In this document: piece after piece, positions 47,312-58,500 of the stretch
How positions within the stretch are numbered: position 1 is the first letter of the stretch
Layout of the letters: the number at the start of each line of letters is the position of its first letter
Origin: Homarus americanus
Taxonomy: Eukaryota; Arthropoda; Malacostraca; Decapoda; Nephropidae
Reading direction: 5' to 3'
Assembly: GCF_018991925.1 (NCBI RefSeq)
Contig: NW_024756438.1
Coordinates: forward strand, 307,501 to 371,500
DNA length: 64,000 nt
Program-made: the position numbers and the translations under genes
The notes under the pieces: generated by a model
What the model saw: only the letters and a program-made list of their open reading frames with translations
Database searches by the model: none
What the model was told of the DNA's origin: nothing

Positions 47312-47859
47312 CTCAGTGTACCTGCCTTGTACCGATATTAAGATATTAAGACAAATTTTCATTATTATATTTTTAACACGAAATACTATATCATGGTTGA
47401 CATCATGTATAAATTATCTTTTTTAAATTGTCACAGATAACAGATAACATCATTATTTACGGTTTACAGAACAATGAAAGAGATTCGATAAGTTTTTAGC
47501 CTCTTAAGGAAAGCTGACACCACGCCTTTATCATTATATCGTCCACCAAATTTAACGATTATTGGGGAATTGAGTGAACCGCCGCCTCCACGTTCACAGC
47601 TCCGGGCTCTGTATCACGTGAACGTCGTTAAGAAAAATTTTCTACGAATCTAGCACAAACACTGATCCTCCTCGAGAACTGTAACGAGCGTGAGGTCTGA
47701 GGACTACTCTCCCTCCCTCCCTCCCTCTCCTTCCTCCCTCTTATTCCTCTCTCCCTCTCTCCCTCTCCTTCCTCCCTTTCATTCTCCCTCCTTCTCATTC
47801 TTCTCTCCTTTCCTTTAATCGTCACTTTCTTCCTCCTCCTGTGACGTTCCTGCTTGACG

Positions 47860-48043
47860 CTGTGGGCCGTGTGGTGGCGCTGTAGGCTGTGAGTGTGGGT
47901 AATGGTGGTGACTCTGTGGGCCGTGTGGTGGCGCTGTAGGCTGTGAGTGTGGGTAATGGTGGTGACTCTGTGGGCCGTGTGGTGGCGCTGTAGGCTGTGA
48001 GTGTGGGTAATGGTGGTGACTCTGTGGGCTGTGTGACGCTGTG
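47860..48043. repeat. 54 bp minisatellite, 3.3 copies
   Basis: The unit starts at 47860, 47914, 47968 and partly at 48022, with cores CTGTGGGCCGTGTGG and AATGGTGGTGACT. The three full copies look identical by eye. 54 bp is a multiple of three, so minus-strand frames repeat every 18 residues inside a 150-codon ORF (47628-48080). The rest of that ORF is low complexity, so it is not called as a gene. Confidence 0.92.
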
Positions 48044-48094
48044 AGAGAAAACAACCTAGGCCAACAGCCAGCTGACCCACTGAACTGCTAAGGC

Positions 48095-48262
48095 TGCCAC
48101 CTGTCGCTCCTTCCCTCCTCCACCCTCCTCTCCCTCACCACTCACTCCTCCGCCCTCCCCCCTTTCACCACTCACTCCTCCACCCTCCTCTCCTTCACCA
48201 CTCACTCCTCCACCCTCCTCTCCTTCACCACTCACTCCTCCACCCTCCTCTCCCTCGTCACC
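48095..48262. repeat. 30 bp minisatellite (CACTCACTCCTCCACCC core)
   Basis: About five copies of a 30 bp pyrimidine-rich unit with TCCTTCACCACTCACTCC. Confidence 0.9.
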
Positions 48263-48286
48263 CATTTTCTCACTCTCAGCTTACCT

Positions 48287-48430
48287 CCACCACCACCACC
48301 ACATACACCCACCCTACTACCACCACACACACCCTACTACCACCACACACACCCTACCGCCGCCACACACACCCTACCATCGCCACACACACCCTACCAT
48401 CGCCACACACACCCTATCACCACCCACACA
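48287..48430. repeat. About 20 bp CACACACCCTACCA minisatellite
   Basis: About seven imperfect copies of CGCCACACACACCCTACCAT or ACCACCACACACACCCTACT. Confidence 0.85.
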
Positions 48431-49499
48431 CCCAAAGACCTTCAACTGAACACCCAGACGGAATTAAAAAACTTAATGAAACGCATAACAGTAATTAAGA
48501 AAGCCTCTGGACTCCTGACTTCATTATCTCATTAAAACATTCTGGGTTTAATGACTCGGTAATGAGCACAGGTAGCGGGGTGACCTAGCAGCCTGCGTCC
48601 TGCTCGCGAGCGTCGGGTGTCTCTCAACAGGGAATGGGAGTCGCTGCCATCTCCTGTTCGTCTGTCTCCGTGAAGAGTTACACAGGCGAACAGAGGCCAG
48701 TGACGATGTGTTGCAGCCTTAGTTAAGGATGGCAACCATTGCTTCTATGATAAAAACATCATTTGTTGGAATAAATTTGTTTAGCACTTGCGAACTCATT
48801 CAAGCAGCATTGTCTTACAAGTTTATCCTCCACCAGGTTGGTAGTGGCTCCCGTAGGGGCAGTGTCACACCACACTTTAACACTAAGCCTTTTTCGGTAC
48901 ATAAGCAGGCATTGTGAACGACACTACTCTTGACACACTTCATTACCCCAACTATAAAGTTAGGGACCCATCCAGAGTTGAGTGAACTGGGGAGCTCTAA
49001 GGGCAATTTACTGACCCTAAGGACAGGACCCAAGCGCTGCACCAACTCGGTCTGTTAAACTTGCTAAACGAATTGTTAATAATGTTGCAAGAGTGTGATA
49101 ACTTCTTACCATCAAGTGTTGCCCTGGGTAATGGAGTTTTGACAGGGGAATATTCTCAAGACTACAGTATGTTATAAATAACTGAACACTACTAAAATAA
49201 TATGTACTCTCTCTACCTATAAAAAAATGCATCAGTAAACTTTGAGAGTAACATTTGATCTTGTTTACTGTCAGAAGTTCAGACGTTTTAAAGATCTTCT
49301 TACAGGATTACTAAAGGATTCTATGAAAAAATCTCTTAAGGATGATTTTTATATTAAATTCTATCAAGTATGGCAAGAAAATATTTTTACTATAAGAACC
49401 TTCATATACAGTAATATAAATTTTTAGTACACATAACATGTCCTTAATAGAATAACAGGATATTGCACTTATGTAAAGATTGTTATGGCAGAGACCAGG

Positions 49500-49675
49500 A
49501 TAGGCCGCGGGGAGGGAGGGGAAGGCAGGGGAGGAGAGAGGAAGACAGGGGAGGAGAGGCAGGGGAAGGGAGGCAGGGGAGAACGAAGGCAGGGAAAGGG
49601 AGGGGAGGACAAGGCAGGGTAAAGTAGAACAAAGTAGGGTAAGGCAGGAGAAGGCAGGGTTAGGTAGGGGAGTAT
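49500..49675. repeat. GGCAGGGGA-rich purine minisatellite
   Basis: Irregular copies of AGGCAGGGGAGGA and AAGGCAGGG words, nearly C-free apart from the GGC. Confidence 0.85.
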
Positions 49676-49724
49676 ACGACTCCAGACTCGTGTAGTAGTT
49701 CTTGCCTTTTAGCTAATATTGTGC

Positions 49725-49985
49725 CAAACCGTACCAGACCGTGCCAGACCGTGCCAGACCGTGCCAGACCGTGCCAGACCGTGCCAGACCGTGCCAGACC
49801 GTACCAGACCGTGCCAGACCGTGCCAGACCCAGATGCCAGACCGTACCAGACCGTGCCAGACCGTGCCAGACCGTACCAGACCGTGCCAGACCGACTGTG
49901 CCAGACCCAGTGTACCAGACCGTGCCAGAGATCCAGACCGTGCCAGACAGATGGATATACAGACAAGAGACCGTGCCAGAGATCA
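49725..49985. repeat. 10 bp minisatellite (CAGACCGTGC)
   Basis: About 22 copies of CAGACCGTGC, with GTAC variants, and then two longer diverged segments containing AGACAGATGGATATACAGAC. Ten bases is not a multiple of three, so all frames are open on both strands (102-126 codon plus ORFs, 116-174 codon minus ORFs). Treated as artefacts. Confidence 0.95.
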
Positions 49986-50290
49986 TACAGATGGATATAC
50001 AGACAAGAGACCCACAGACCGTACTGACAGAACAAACAAACAGACAGACTAACAAACAACAGCCATTTCTATATCCCACACCAATTTCATCGAGTGAGTG
50101 ACATTTAATAATCACCAGAGTTAGGAAATAGTGTGCTAAAAACGACCTATTATTTCCGGGTTGGGATCCAGCGTATTGGTACATGGGTGTACTGATCCTG
50201 TCTTTAAGTATAAAAACATAACTAAAATAATCTATCTTCCATTTTTTATGATAAAAATTAATTTGTATTTATCTATTTTTTGCTTTACAG

Positions 50291-52505
50291 ATGAAGAAGA
50301 TGGCGGTGATGGCGCTGTTCAGTTTATTGGTCCTCATCCCTGTTACGATGGCTGTTCCAGGTAACTCCCAACCTCATTTCTATTTTAATAATTATAACAG
50401 TACACAAAAAATGAAACTGAACTTCCTGTAGTTAGAAATATATACAAAAGCTATATCTAAATCTTATATTCTTTTAAATACAATGGGGGAAAAATCAATG
50501 TAGATTATTCTGAATTGTTTAACTCGTAATGTTGAATAATTGTTAGTGGAGGGGAGGTTAGACGCATGCCCCTCACTACTGCGACGCGGGTTAGGTTAGG
50601 TCAGGTCAGGTCGGATGTGAGATGGTTGTAGTCTTGCTTGAATTTACAAAACGTGAAACAAATTGAACATAATAAACGTGGCAGCATTTCTCCGAGTTCT
50701 CCAGCTCCTGCTTTACTCATTTATATGAAAGTGAAGCTTTGGAAACACACAAGCTTGATTAATTAGTCCAGTAAAATGTATTTAACATTGAAAATATAAA
50801 AGCAAATCACTGAATCCAGTGTGTATGTTAGGAGTTCAGGGAGAAGGGTGCAGGGGGAAGGGTGTAGGGGGAAGGGTGCAGTAGGAAGGGTGCAGTAGGA
50901 AGGGTGCAGGACACAGGTCTGGGTGTACCTCTTCAATAACACGGTCGACTGCTCCGGGTTCAATGACCAATGTGTATCATGCTGAGAATTTTAACGCATT
51001 TGTAGTTTACTTTAAATGTTTCTGATGATTAAATACAACACAAAAAAATGGATTACATGAACATTAGACGCGGCAGCTTATGTCACCAGATGATTAAGGA
51101 ATATTGTTGTTTTAACTAACTCGTATGGGACCTATTAGAACTGAGACCTAACAGAACTGGGGTCTATTAGAACTGGGACCTATTAAAACTGGCGCTTATT
51201 AGAACTGGGAGCAATTAGAACTGGGAGCTATTAGAACTGGGAGCTATTAGAACTGGGAGGTATTAGAACTGGGAGGTATTAGAACTGGGAGCTATTAGAA
51301 CGAAGAGCTATTAGAACTGGGAGCTATTAGAACTGGGAGGTATTAGAACTGGGAGGTATTAGAACTGGGAGGTATTAGAACTGGGAGGTATTAGAACTGG
51401 GAGCTATTAGAACGAAGAGCTATTAGAACTGGGAGCTATTAGAACTGGGAGCTATTAGGAAATCTAAGTGAGCCATGAACTGGAGGTATTAGAACTGGGA
51501 GCAATTAGAAACTGGGAGCTATTAGGTCTGGGAGGTATTAGAACTGGAGGTATTAGAACTGGTGCATAGAACTGGGGAGGTATTAGAACTGGGAGCTATT
51601 AGAACGGGAGCCATAGGAACGAAGAGCTATTAGAACTGGAGCGGCTAGAACTGGGAGGATAGGAACTGGGAGGTATTAGGAAACTGGGAGGTATTAGAAC
51701 GAGCTATTAGAACGAAGAGTCATTAGAACTGGGAGCTATTAGAACTGGAGGAAGAACTGGGAGCAATTAGAACTGGGAGCAATTAGAACTGGAGGTATTA
51801 GGAACTGGAGGTATGGAACCGTATAATTTAGAACTGGAGGCATGAACTGGGAGCAATTAGAACTGGGAGCAATTAGAACTGGGAGCAATTAGAACTGGGA
51901 GGTATTAGAACTGGGAGGTATTAGAACTGGGAGGTATTAGAACTGGGAGCTATTAGAACGAAGAGCTATTAGAACTGGGAGGTATTAGAACTGGGAGCAA
52001 TTAGAACTGGGAGGTATTAGAACTGGGAGCAATTAGAACTGGGAGCAATTAGAACTGGGAGGTATTAGAACTGGGAGGTATTAGAACTGGGAGCAATTAG
52101 AACTGGGAGCAATTAGAACTGGGAGCAATTAGAACTGGGAGCAATTAGAACTGGGAGGTATTAGAACTGGGAGGTATTAGAACTGGGAGGTATTAGAACT
52201 GGGAGCTATTAGAACTGGGAGGTATTAGAACTGGGAGCTATTAGAACTAAGAGCTATTAGAACTGGGAGCTATTAGAACTGGGAGCATATCAGGACAGAG
52301 GTTAATTTCACAAGACACAGGTAATCACAAGGTCACCCTCTCTCTCTCTGTCCCTTCCCTCAGACGTCAACCAGCTGGAGGGAGAAGCCGACTTTCGGTC
52401 AGTGAAGCTCCACTGGAAGTACACAGCCGAGTTGGGGAGCCTGAGTCACTTCACCATCACTTACTGTGAAGACCAGTCGTGGGGGAAGTATCGGTGCAAG
52501 AAACA

Positions 52506-52598
<93 letters not shown>

Positions 52599-55500
52599 GA
52601 ATGTGATGAATTATGGTGAACTGTGATGCATTATGGTGAACGATACAAAGAATCAAACATATATATGATCTGTAGATGTTGAGTTAAACTTTCTAATTAT
52701 ACCAGAAAGAAAAGTCAAAACGTCATTCATTTTCCTAGTTTAAAGCCACAACACAAAGTTAACGGTCAAGATGGCGTTAAATCTTCTCTGATACTCAACC
52801 GTGACTAAATGCTTTCACACGTATACAATTGTCTGTTGATTTCAACTAACGTAAGGTGTTCGGGGGAATATGGAACGATGGCGTATTGTAGGAGTTATTG
52901 TAGATATTGTATATTTTGGTACATGTAGACGTATATAGTCATACATACTTGCATTCATTAGTAAATCCATATGCTCAAATATACATCACCCTACAAACAC
53001 ACACACGACAGAGAGCATTAGCATCTTCTCCTCACTGTGTCTCACATCACTAACGTCTCTTGTCTCTCTCTCACTCACAGCTTCTGGAGGAGAGGGAGGG
53101 GAAGCAACTGAGTCCTCAAGATGCCAACCACAAGGAGTTCGAGGTGGTGGTGAACGGGCTGAGGATGGCCACCAACTACACGCTGGAGGTGACGCCCGTC
53201 CTTGACACCGATCCCTCAGACCTCTCCCACCTGGGCCAGGAGGTCACCATCAGAACTAAGGGCTGTGAGTTGTTACAGAGAATTTAGTTCAGGGGGTCTT
53301 TTAGGGTTTATGCTGAGGGCTGTGAATTGCAACATTGGCTCAAGTTTAAGGGGTATTTTTAGGTCTTGCAAAGGGCACCATCAGGACCAGGGGCTGTTGA
53401 GTTGGTCTACAGGACCTTTTGGTAGATCACGTGTACTAAACATTTCACATCAGAATACATGTACTAAACCTGACTAATACCTCTCAAAACTTATATTTAA
53501 CCTGTATCATACGTAACAATGCATGTAGTAAACCTGTTTAAAACGTCACAATGTATGTATTTAAACTGTATCCCGCTTACCACTTACTATACCCATAACG
53601 ATGAGGTTCTCAACATGTACTAAACAAGTTATCTCGCCCACAGTCTCAGCCAGGGCCACACAGTGCTTAGCCAACTCCAGTGTCGTCGAGGTTGACACAG
53701 GACCTAACTTCGGGGGCAAGGTAAGGTCACCCTCTGACAGCTTCACCACTAACACACTGTCAGCTTCACCACTAACACACTGTCAGCTTCACCACTAACA
53801 CACTGTCAGCTTCACCACTAACACACTGTCAGCATCACCAACACACGCCAGCAACACCACTAACACAATGTCAGTACCTCAACTAACACACTGTCAGTAC
53901 CACCCTTAACCCATGTCACTCTCACCATTAACACACGACCTCCTCGTCAGATCTCTGTGGAGGGAAGTGACGACCCGAGGTGTAGGACGGAGGGCATAAA
54001 AGACAGTGCCCAGACGAACTACCTGCTGAGTATCGACCACGAGGTGTGCGGCAGCCAAGTGCTCAACACCTCCGTCATGACATTCATCATCGTGCAGGAG
54101 AACCTCCCCATCCTCACCCACTCCACCAGGAGGTTCCTCGTCAAGTGTAGCTACATCCCTGAGACCTTCACCGTCAGAGCAGGGTCAGTTCTCTCTTTGT
54201 AAAGTGATTCACTCCTTACATACTGTAAGTGTTTAACCCTTTGAGGATGATGGTTTAACCCTTTGAGGATGATGGTTTAACCCTTTGAGGATGATGGTTT
54301 AGCCTTTTGAGGATGATGGTTTAACCCTTTGAGGATGATGGTTTAACCCTTTGAGGATGATGATAATAAAAGAGTGCCATTATTAGATTCTGTTAACCCT
54401 TGTCATTCTATCTCGTCCTCCCTCTCCTTCACCACTCCCCTTCCTCCCTCTCCTTCACCATCTCCTCTTCCTCCCTCTCCTTCACCACTCCCCTTCCTCC
54501 CTCTCCTTCACCACTCCCCTTCCTCCCTCTCCTTCACCATCTCCTCTTCCTCTCTCTCCTTCACCATCTCCTTCCTCCCTCTCCTTCACCGTCTCCTCTT
54601 CCTCCTCTCCTTCCTCCCTTCCTCCTCTCCTTCACCACTCCCCTTCCTCCCTCTCCTTCACCATCTCCTCTTCCTCCCTCTCACCCTCCCCTTCCTCCCT
54701 CTCCTTCCCCACTCCCCTTCCTCCCTCTCCTTCACCATCTCCTCTTCCTCTCTCTCCTTCACCATCTCCCTTCCTCCCTCTCCTTCACCGTCTCCTCTTC
54801 CTCCTCTCCTTCACCCTCCCCTTCCTCCCTCTCCTTCACCACTCCCTTCCTCCCTCTCCTTCACCATCTCTCTTCCTCTCTCTCCTTCACCATCTCCTCT
54901 TCCTCCTCTCCTTCACCATCTCCCCTTCCTCCCTCTCCTTCACCATCTCCTCTTCCTCCCTCTCCTTCACCATCTCCTCTTCCTCCTCTCCTTCACCATC
55001 TCCTCTTCCTCCCTCTTCTTCACCATCTCTTCCTCCCCTCTCCTTCACCATCTCCCCTTCCTCCCTCTCCTTCACCATCTCCCCTCCCTCTCCTTCACCA
55101 TCTCCTCTTCCTCCCTCTTCTTCCACCATCTCCTATTTCCTCCTCTCCTTCACCATCTCCTCTTCCTCCCTCTCCTTCACCCTCCCCTTCCTCCCTCTCC
55201 TTCACCATCTCCTCTTCCTCTCTCTCCTTCACCATCTCCCCTTCCTCCTCTCCTTCACCACTCCCTTCCTCCCTCTCCTTCACTCTCCCTTCCTCCCTCT
55301 CTTCCTCCATCTCCTCTTCCTCCCTCTCCTTCACCATCTCCTCTTCCTCCCCTCTCCTTCACCATCTCCTCTTCCTCCTCTCCTTCACCATCTCCCCTTC
55401 CTCCCTCTCCTTCATCTCCTCTTCCTCCCCTCTCCTTCACCATCTCCTCTTCCTCCTCTCCTTCACCATCTCCTCTTCCTCCCTCTCCTTCACCACTCCT

Positions 55501-58500
55501 CTTCCTCCCTCTCCTTCCTCTCTCTTCCTCCCTCTCTCCCCTTCACCATCTCCTCTTCTCTTCCTCCCTTCACCATCTCCTCTTCCTCCCTCTCCTTCAC
55601 CATCTCCTCTTCCTCCCTCTCCTTCACCATCTCCTCTTCCTCCCTCTCCTTCACCATCTCCCTTCCTCCCTCTCCTTCGCCATCTCCTCTTCCTCCCTCT
55701 TCTTCACCATCTCCTCTTCCTCCTCTCCTTCACCATCTCCTCTTCCTCCCTCTCCTTCACCATCTCCTCTTCCTCCCCTCTCCTTCACCATCTCCTCTTC
55801 CTCCCTCTCCTTCACCATCTCCTCTTCCTCCTCTCCTTCACCATCTCCCTTCCTCCCTCTCCTTCACCATCTCCCCTTCTCCCCTCTCCTTCACCACTCC
55901 CCTTCCTCCCTCTCCTTCACCATCTCCTCTTCCTCCCTCTCCTTCCGTCTCCCTCTTCCTCCCTCTCTTCACCATCTCCCCTTCCTCCCTCTCCTTCTCT
56001 CCTCTTCCTCCCTCTCCTTCACCATCTCCCTTCCTCCCTCTCCTTCACCATCTCCTCTTCCTCCTCTCCTTCACCACCTCTTCCTCCCTCTCCTTCACCG
56101 TCTCCTCTTCTCCCTCTCCTTCACCATCTCCCCTTCCTCCCTCTCCTTCACCATCTCCTCTTCCTCCCTCTCCTTCCCATCTCCCCTTCCTCCTCTCCTT
56201 CACTCTCTCTTCCTCCCTCTCCTTCACCGTCTCCTCTTCCTCCCTCTCCTTCACCGTCTCCTCTTCCTCCCTCTCCTTCACCATCTCCTCTTCCTCCCTC
56301 TTCTTCACCATCTCCTCTTCCTCCTCTAGTTTCCCCCGTTATTTTAGTGTCGTAGCTGGAAGGTCGAGTCTCCCTTATCACCATCTTCCCTAAGTGACTC
56401 TGTGTGTTTCCTTTAAAAAATATATCACCGAAAAAAGACGCCTTAGGGTTTTTCATTCTTTCTTTACTCTTGTTTATATAATGTTTACTTATTTTCGGTA
56501 ATTTTTTTGTTTAGATTTGGCCATTGTTTCTAATTTGTCTGTTCCTTACTGAGAATTTTTGTATTCCTGTCTCGTGTCTACCTTCCTAGAGTGTCTCGTT
56601 CCTACACTGATGCACATACAGTACATGTTTTCCTCTCGTTTGAACACAGTCGTCCACAAGGCAGTTGGAAGAGTAGAAAACACTCTTGTTCCTCTGCCTC
56701 TTCCCCCCCCTCCTCCTTTTTTTCTTTCTCCTTTTCTTCTTCTTTCTCCTCTTCCTCCTCCTCTTTCTCTTCATTTTCTCCCCTCCTCCTGTTCTTCATT
56801 TTCATCCCTCTCCTCCTCTTCTTTTTTCGTCCTCCTTCTCTTGTTCTCCTTCTCGTCTTCCTCCTCCTGCTCTTCTTCTTCACTGCCCGAGTGATGAGTG
56901 GCCTCTTGCCAGCATTACTTTATAAACATGACTTAACAGAGGCAACATTGGGGTACATTTTCTAAACACACGAGGGAGAAAAGTGAACAAGTGTCAACTT
57001 TAAATGTTTCAGTTATACAGTTCTCCCCAAACACATAACCGATCATCAAACTCTTGAACTGGTGGGAGTGGAAATCTAGTAATGACCTCCATTACAACTG
57101 GGTCCCATTAATATTGCACTCCAATTAAAACCGTGACCTATTAAAATTGAGGGTCATTAAGACTGACATTCATACCACCAGTTGAAGCGTACTGCTGAGT
57201 TAGGGCTACAACTTGATGCTGTCAGTGTCTATGTTTCGAGAAGGAACATTTACCCTCCTCCCTCCTCTCTCTCTGTAAAGTCTGGTATGTTATATCCTCC
57301 TCTTCTCGTCTCAACAATAACATTATGTGTATCCTACAGAGTGAGTCTGCCTGAAGAAGACAACAGTGTAGACGAGGACCTAACGCCCTTCGACCAGTCG
57401 GTGTTTGAGGTTGACCCGTCCGAGCTGTTCGATTCTTCCAACAACCTGTTCGATTCTCGGCTCTCCCAGGAGATCGGCAGAGCCCTCAAAATGTCATGAG
57501 GAAGCCAACAAAGGTAGGCGTACTTTTCTCTATAAAGGCAACGTTTGCCGGGTCTCATAACGCCAGATCAGCAACACTACGGCTCTCTGATACATCCAGG
57601 CTTATAAAGATCACAGCTTTCTCACGCCACAGGGGAGTTTATCTAGCAAGGTTAAAAGTTTCTTAAGCCTCACCAAAAAGTGTTTGATGGCCTCAAGGTC
57701 TTTGAAAGCTCTAAATTACTATTTTTATGTCAAGCATATTTTTAAATACAAGGCCACTTAAAACCATTATTGGGTCTCAGCCGTGTGTTAAGTTACTCCT
57801 GAAAGACACCAGAGTGACGACAACCTTACCTGAGGACCTTTGATGACGGTACAGAGGAGCTAAATGTGTCTTTCACTACCTATACTGTACTGTATTATAA
57901 ACTCTACAGTAAAGAACAAAACCTTCAGGGAAATATTCTGATTAACTAGTTTAATTACATATTTGTTTTAACACATCATTTCTTGGTTTCCATGAAGTTA
58001 ACAAAATAAGTAAGATAATTAACCCATTTCCGGTAAGATGCTGAAGATGTCCTTAGCTTCCAATTAAATTTACTTGTTAACCCTGAACCTCATGTATCAG
58101 CTTGTAATGACCCCAGACTATTCCTTACACAAGGTAATAACTACACAAGGTAATAACCCCACAAGACCCCAGCTACTAACCCTATGTGATTCCAAGGTCA
58201 AATTTCTCCACCCAATGACCTTGATCAGCATCACAATAACCCCGTACGATCTCATACGCAAATTAATGACCCCACAAGACCCCATTTACGGACCTTAAAC
58301 GATCCCAAGATCAAATCACTCGACCCAACATGATCCTGTCCACCAGGTAACTTGACATTTTGACTTTGCAGAGCCTCAGATGTGGGCCCACTTGGTGCTG
58401 ATGGTGATCCTGGTGATGGCAGCCGTGGTGGGTCTCTCCTGCGCCCTCTGGCACTTCGTGAGGCACGCCAGGGCACAGAACCGTCAAGGTCAGGTCACTC

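Larger units (their letters stand above)
46626..49495. other. Spacer with small arrays, no gene recognised
   Basis: Holds the (GTGA)n, TG, 54 bp and 30 bp arrays listed separately. Sequence at 48430-49430 is unique; two short plus ORFs (48729-48917, 49242-49427) have no motif or splice context and are not called. Confidence 0.5.

Noticed and set aside
48729..49430. Short unique ORFs at 48729-48917 (+), 48815-49045 (-) and 49242-49427 (+)
   Set aside because: Each is about 60-76 codons, with no motif, splice context or poly(A) signal; within chance expectation.
49660..50184. 174-codon minus ORF with SGTVWHGLAR repeats
   Set aside because: A 10 bp tandem repeat open in all frames on both strands.
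53957..54202. Reading exon 5 of the FN3/ZP-N gene as a free 81-codon ORF
   Set aside because: The AG at 53950, GT at 54184 and phase match to exons 4 and 6 show it is an internal exon.
54374..56355. Two overlapping 651-codon Ser/Pro/Leu ORFs
   Set aside because: Polypyrimidine minisatellite inside an intron, open in two frames at once.
56602..56883. Lys/Arg/Glu-rich minus ORF resembling a nuclear protein
   Set aside because: Reverse complement of an intronic polypyrimidine tract, with ORFs in several frames on both strands.
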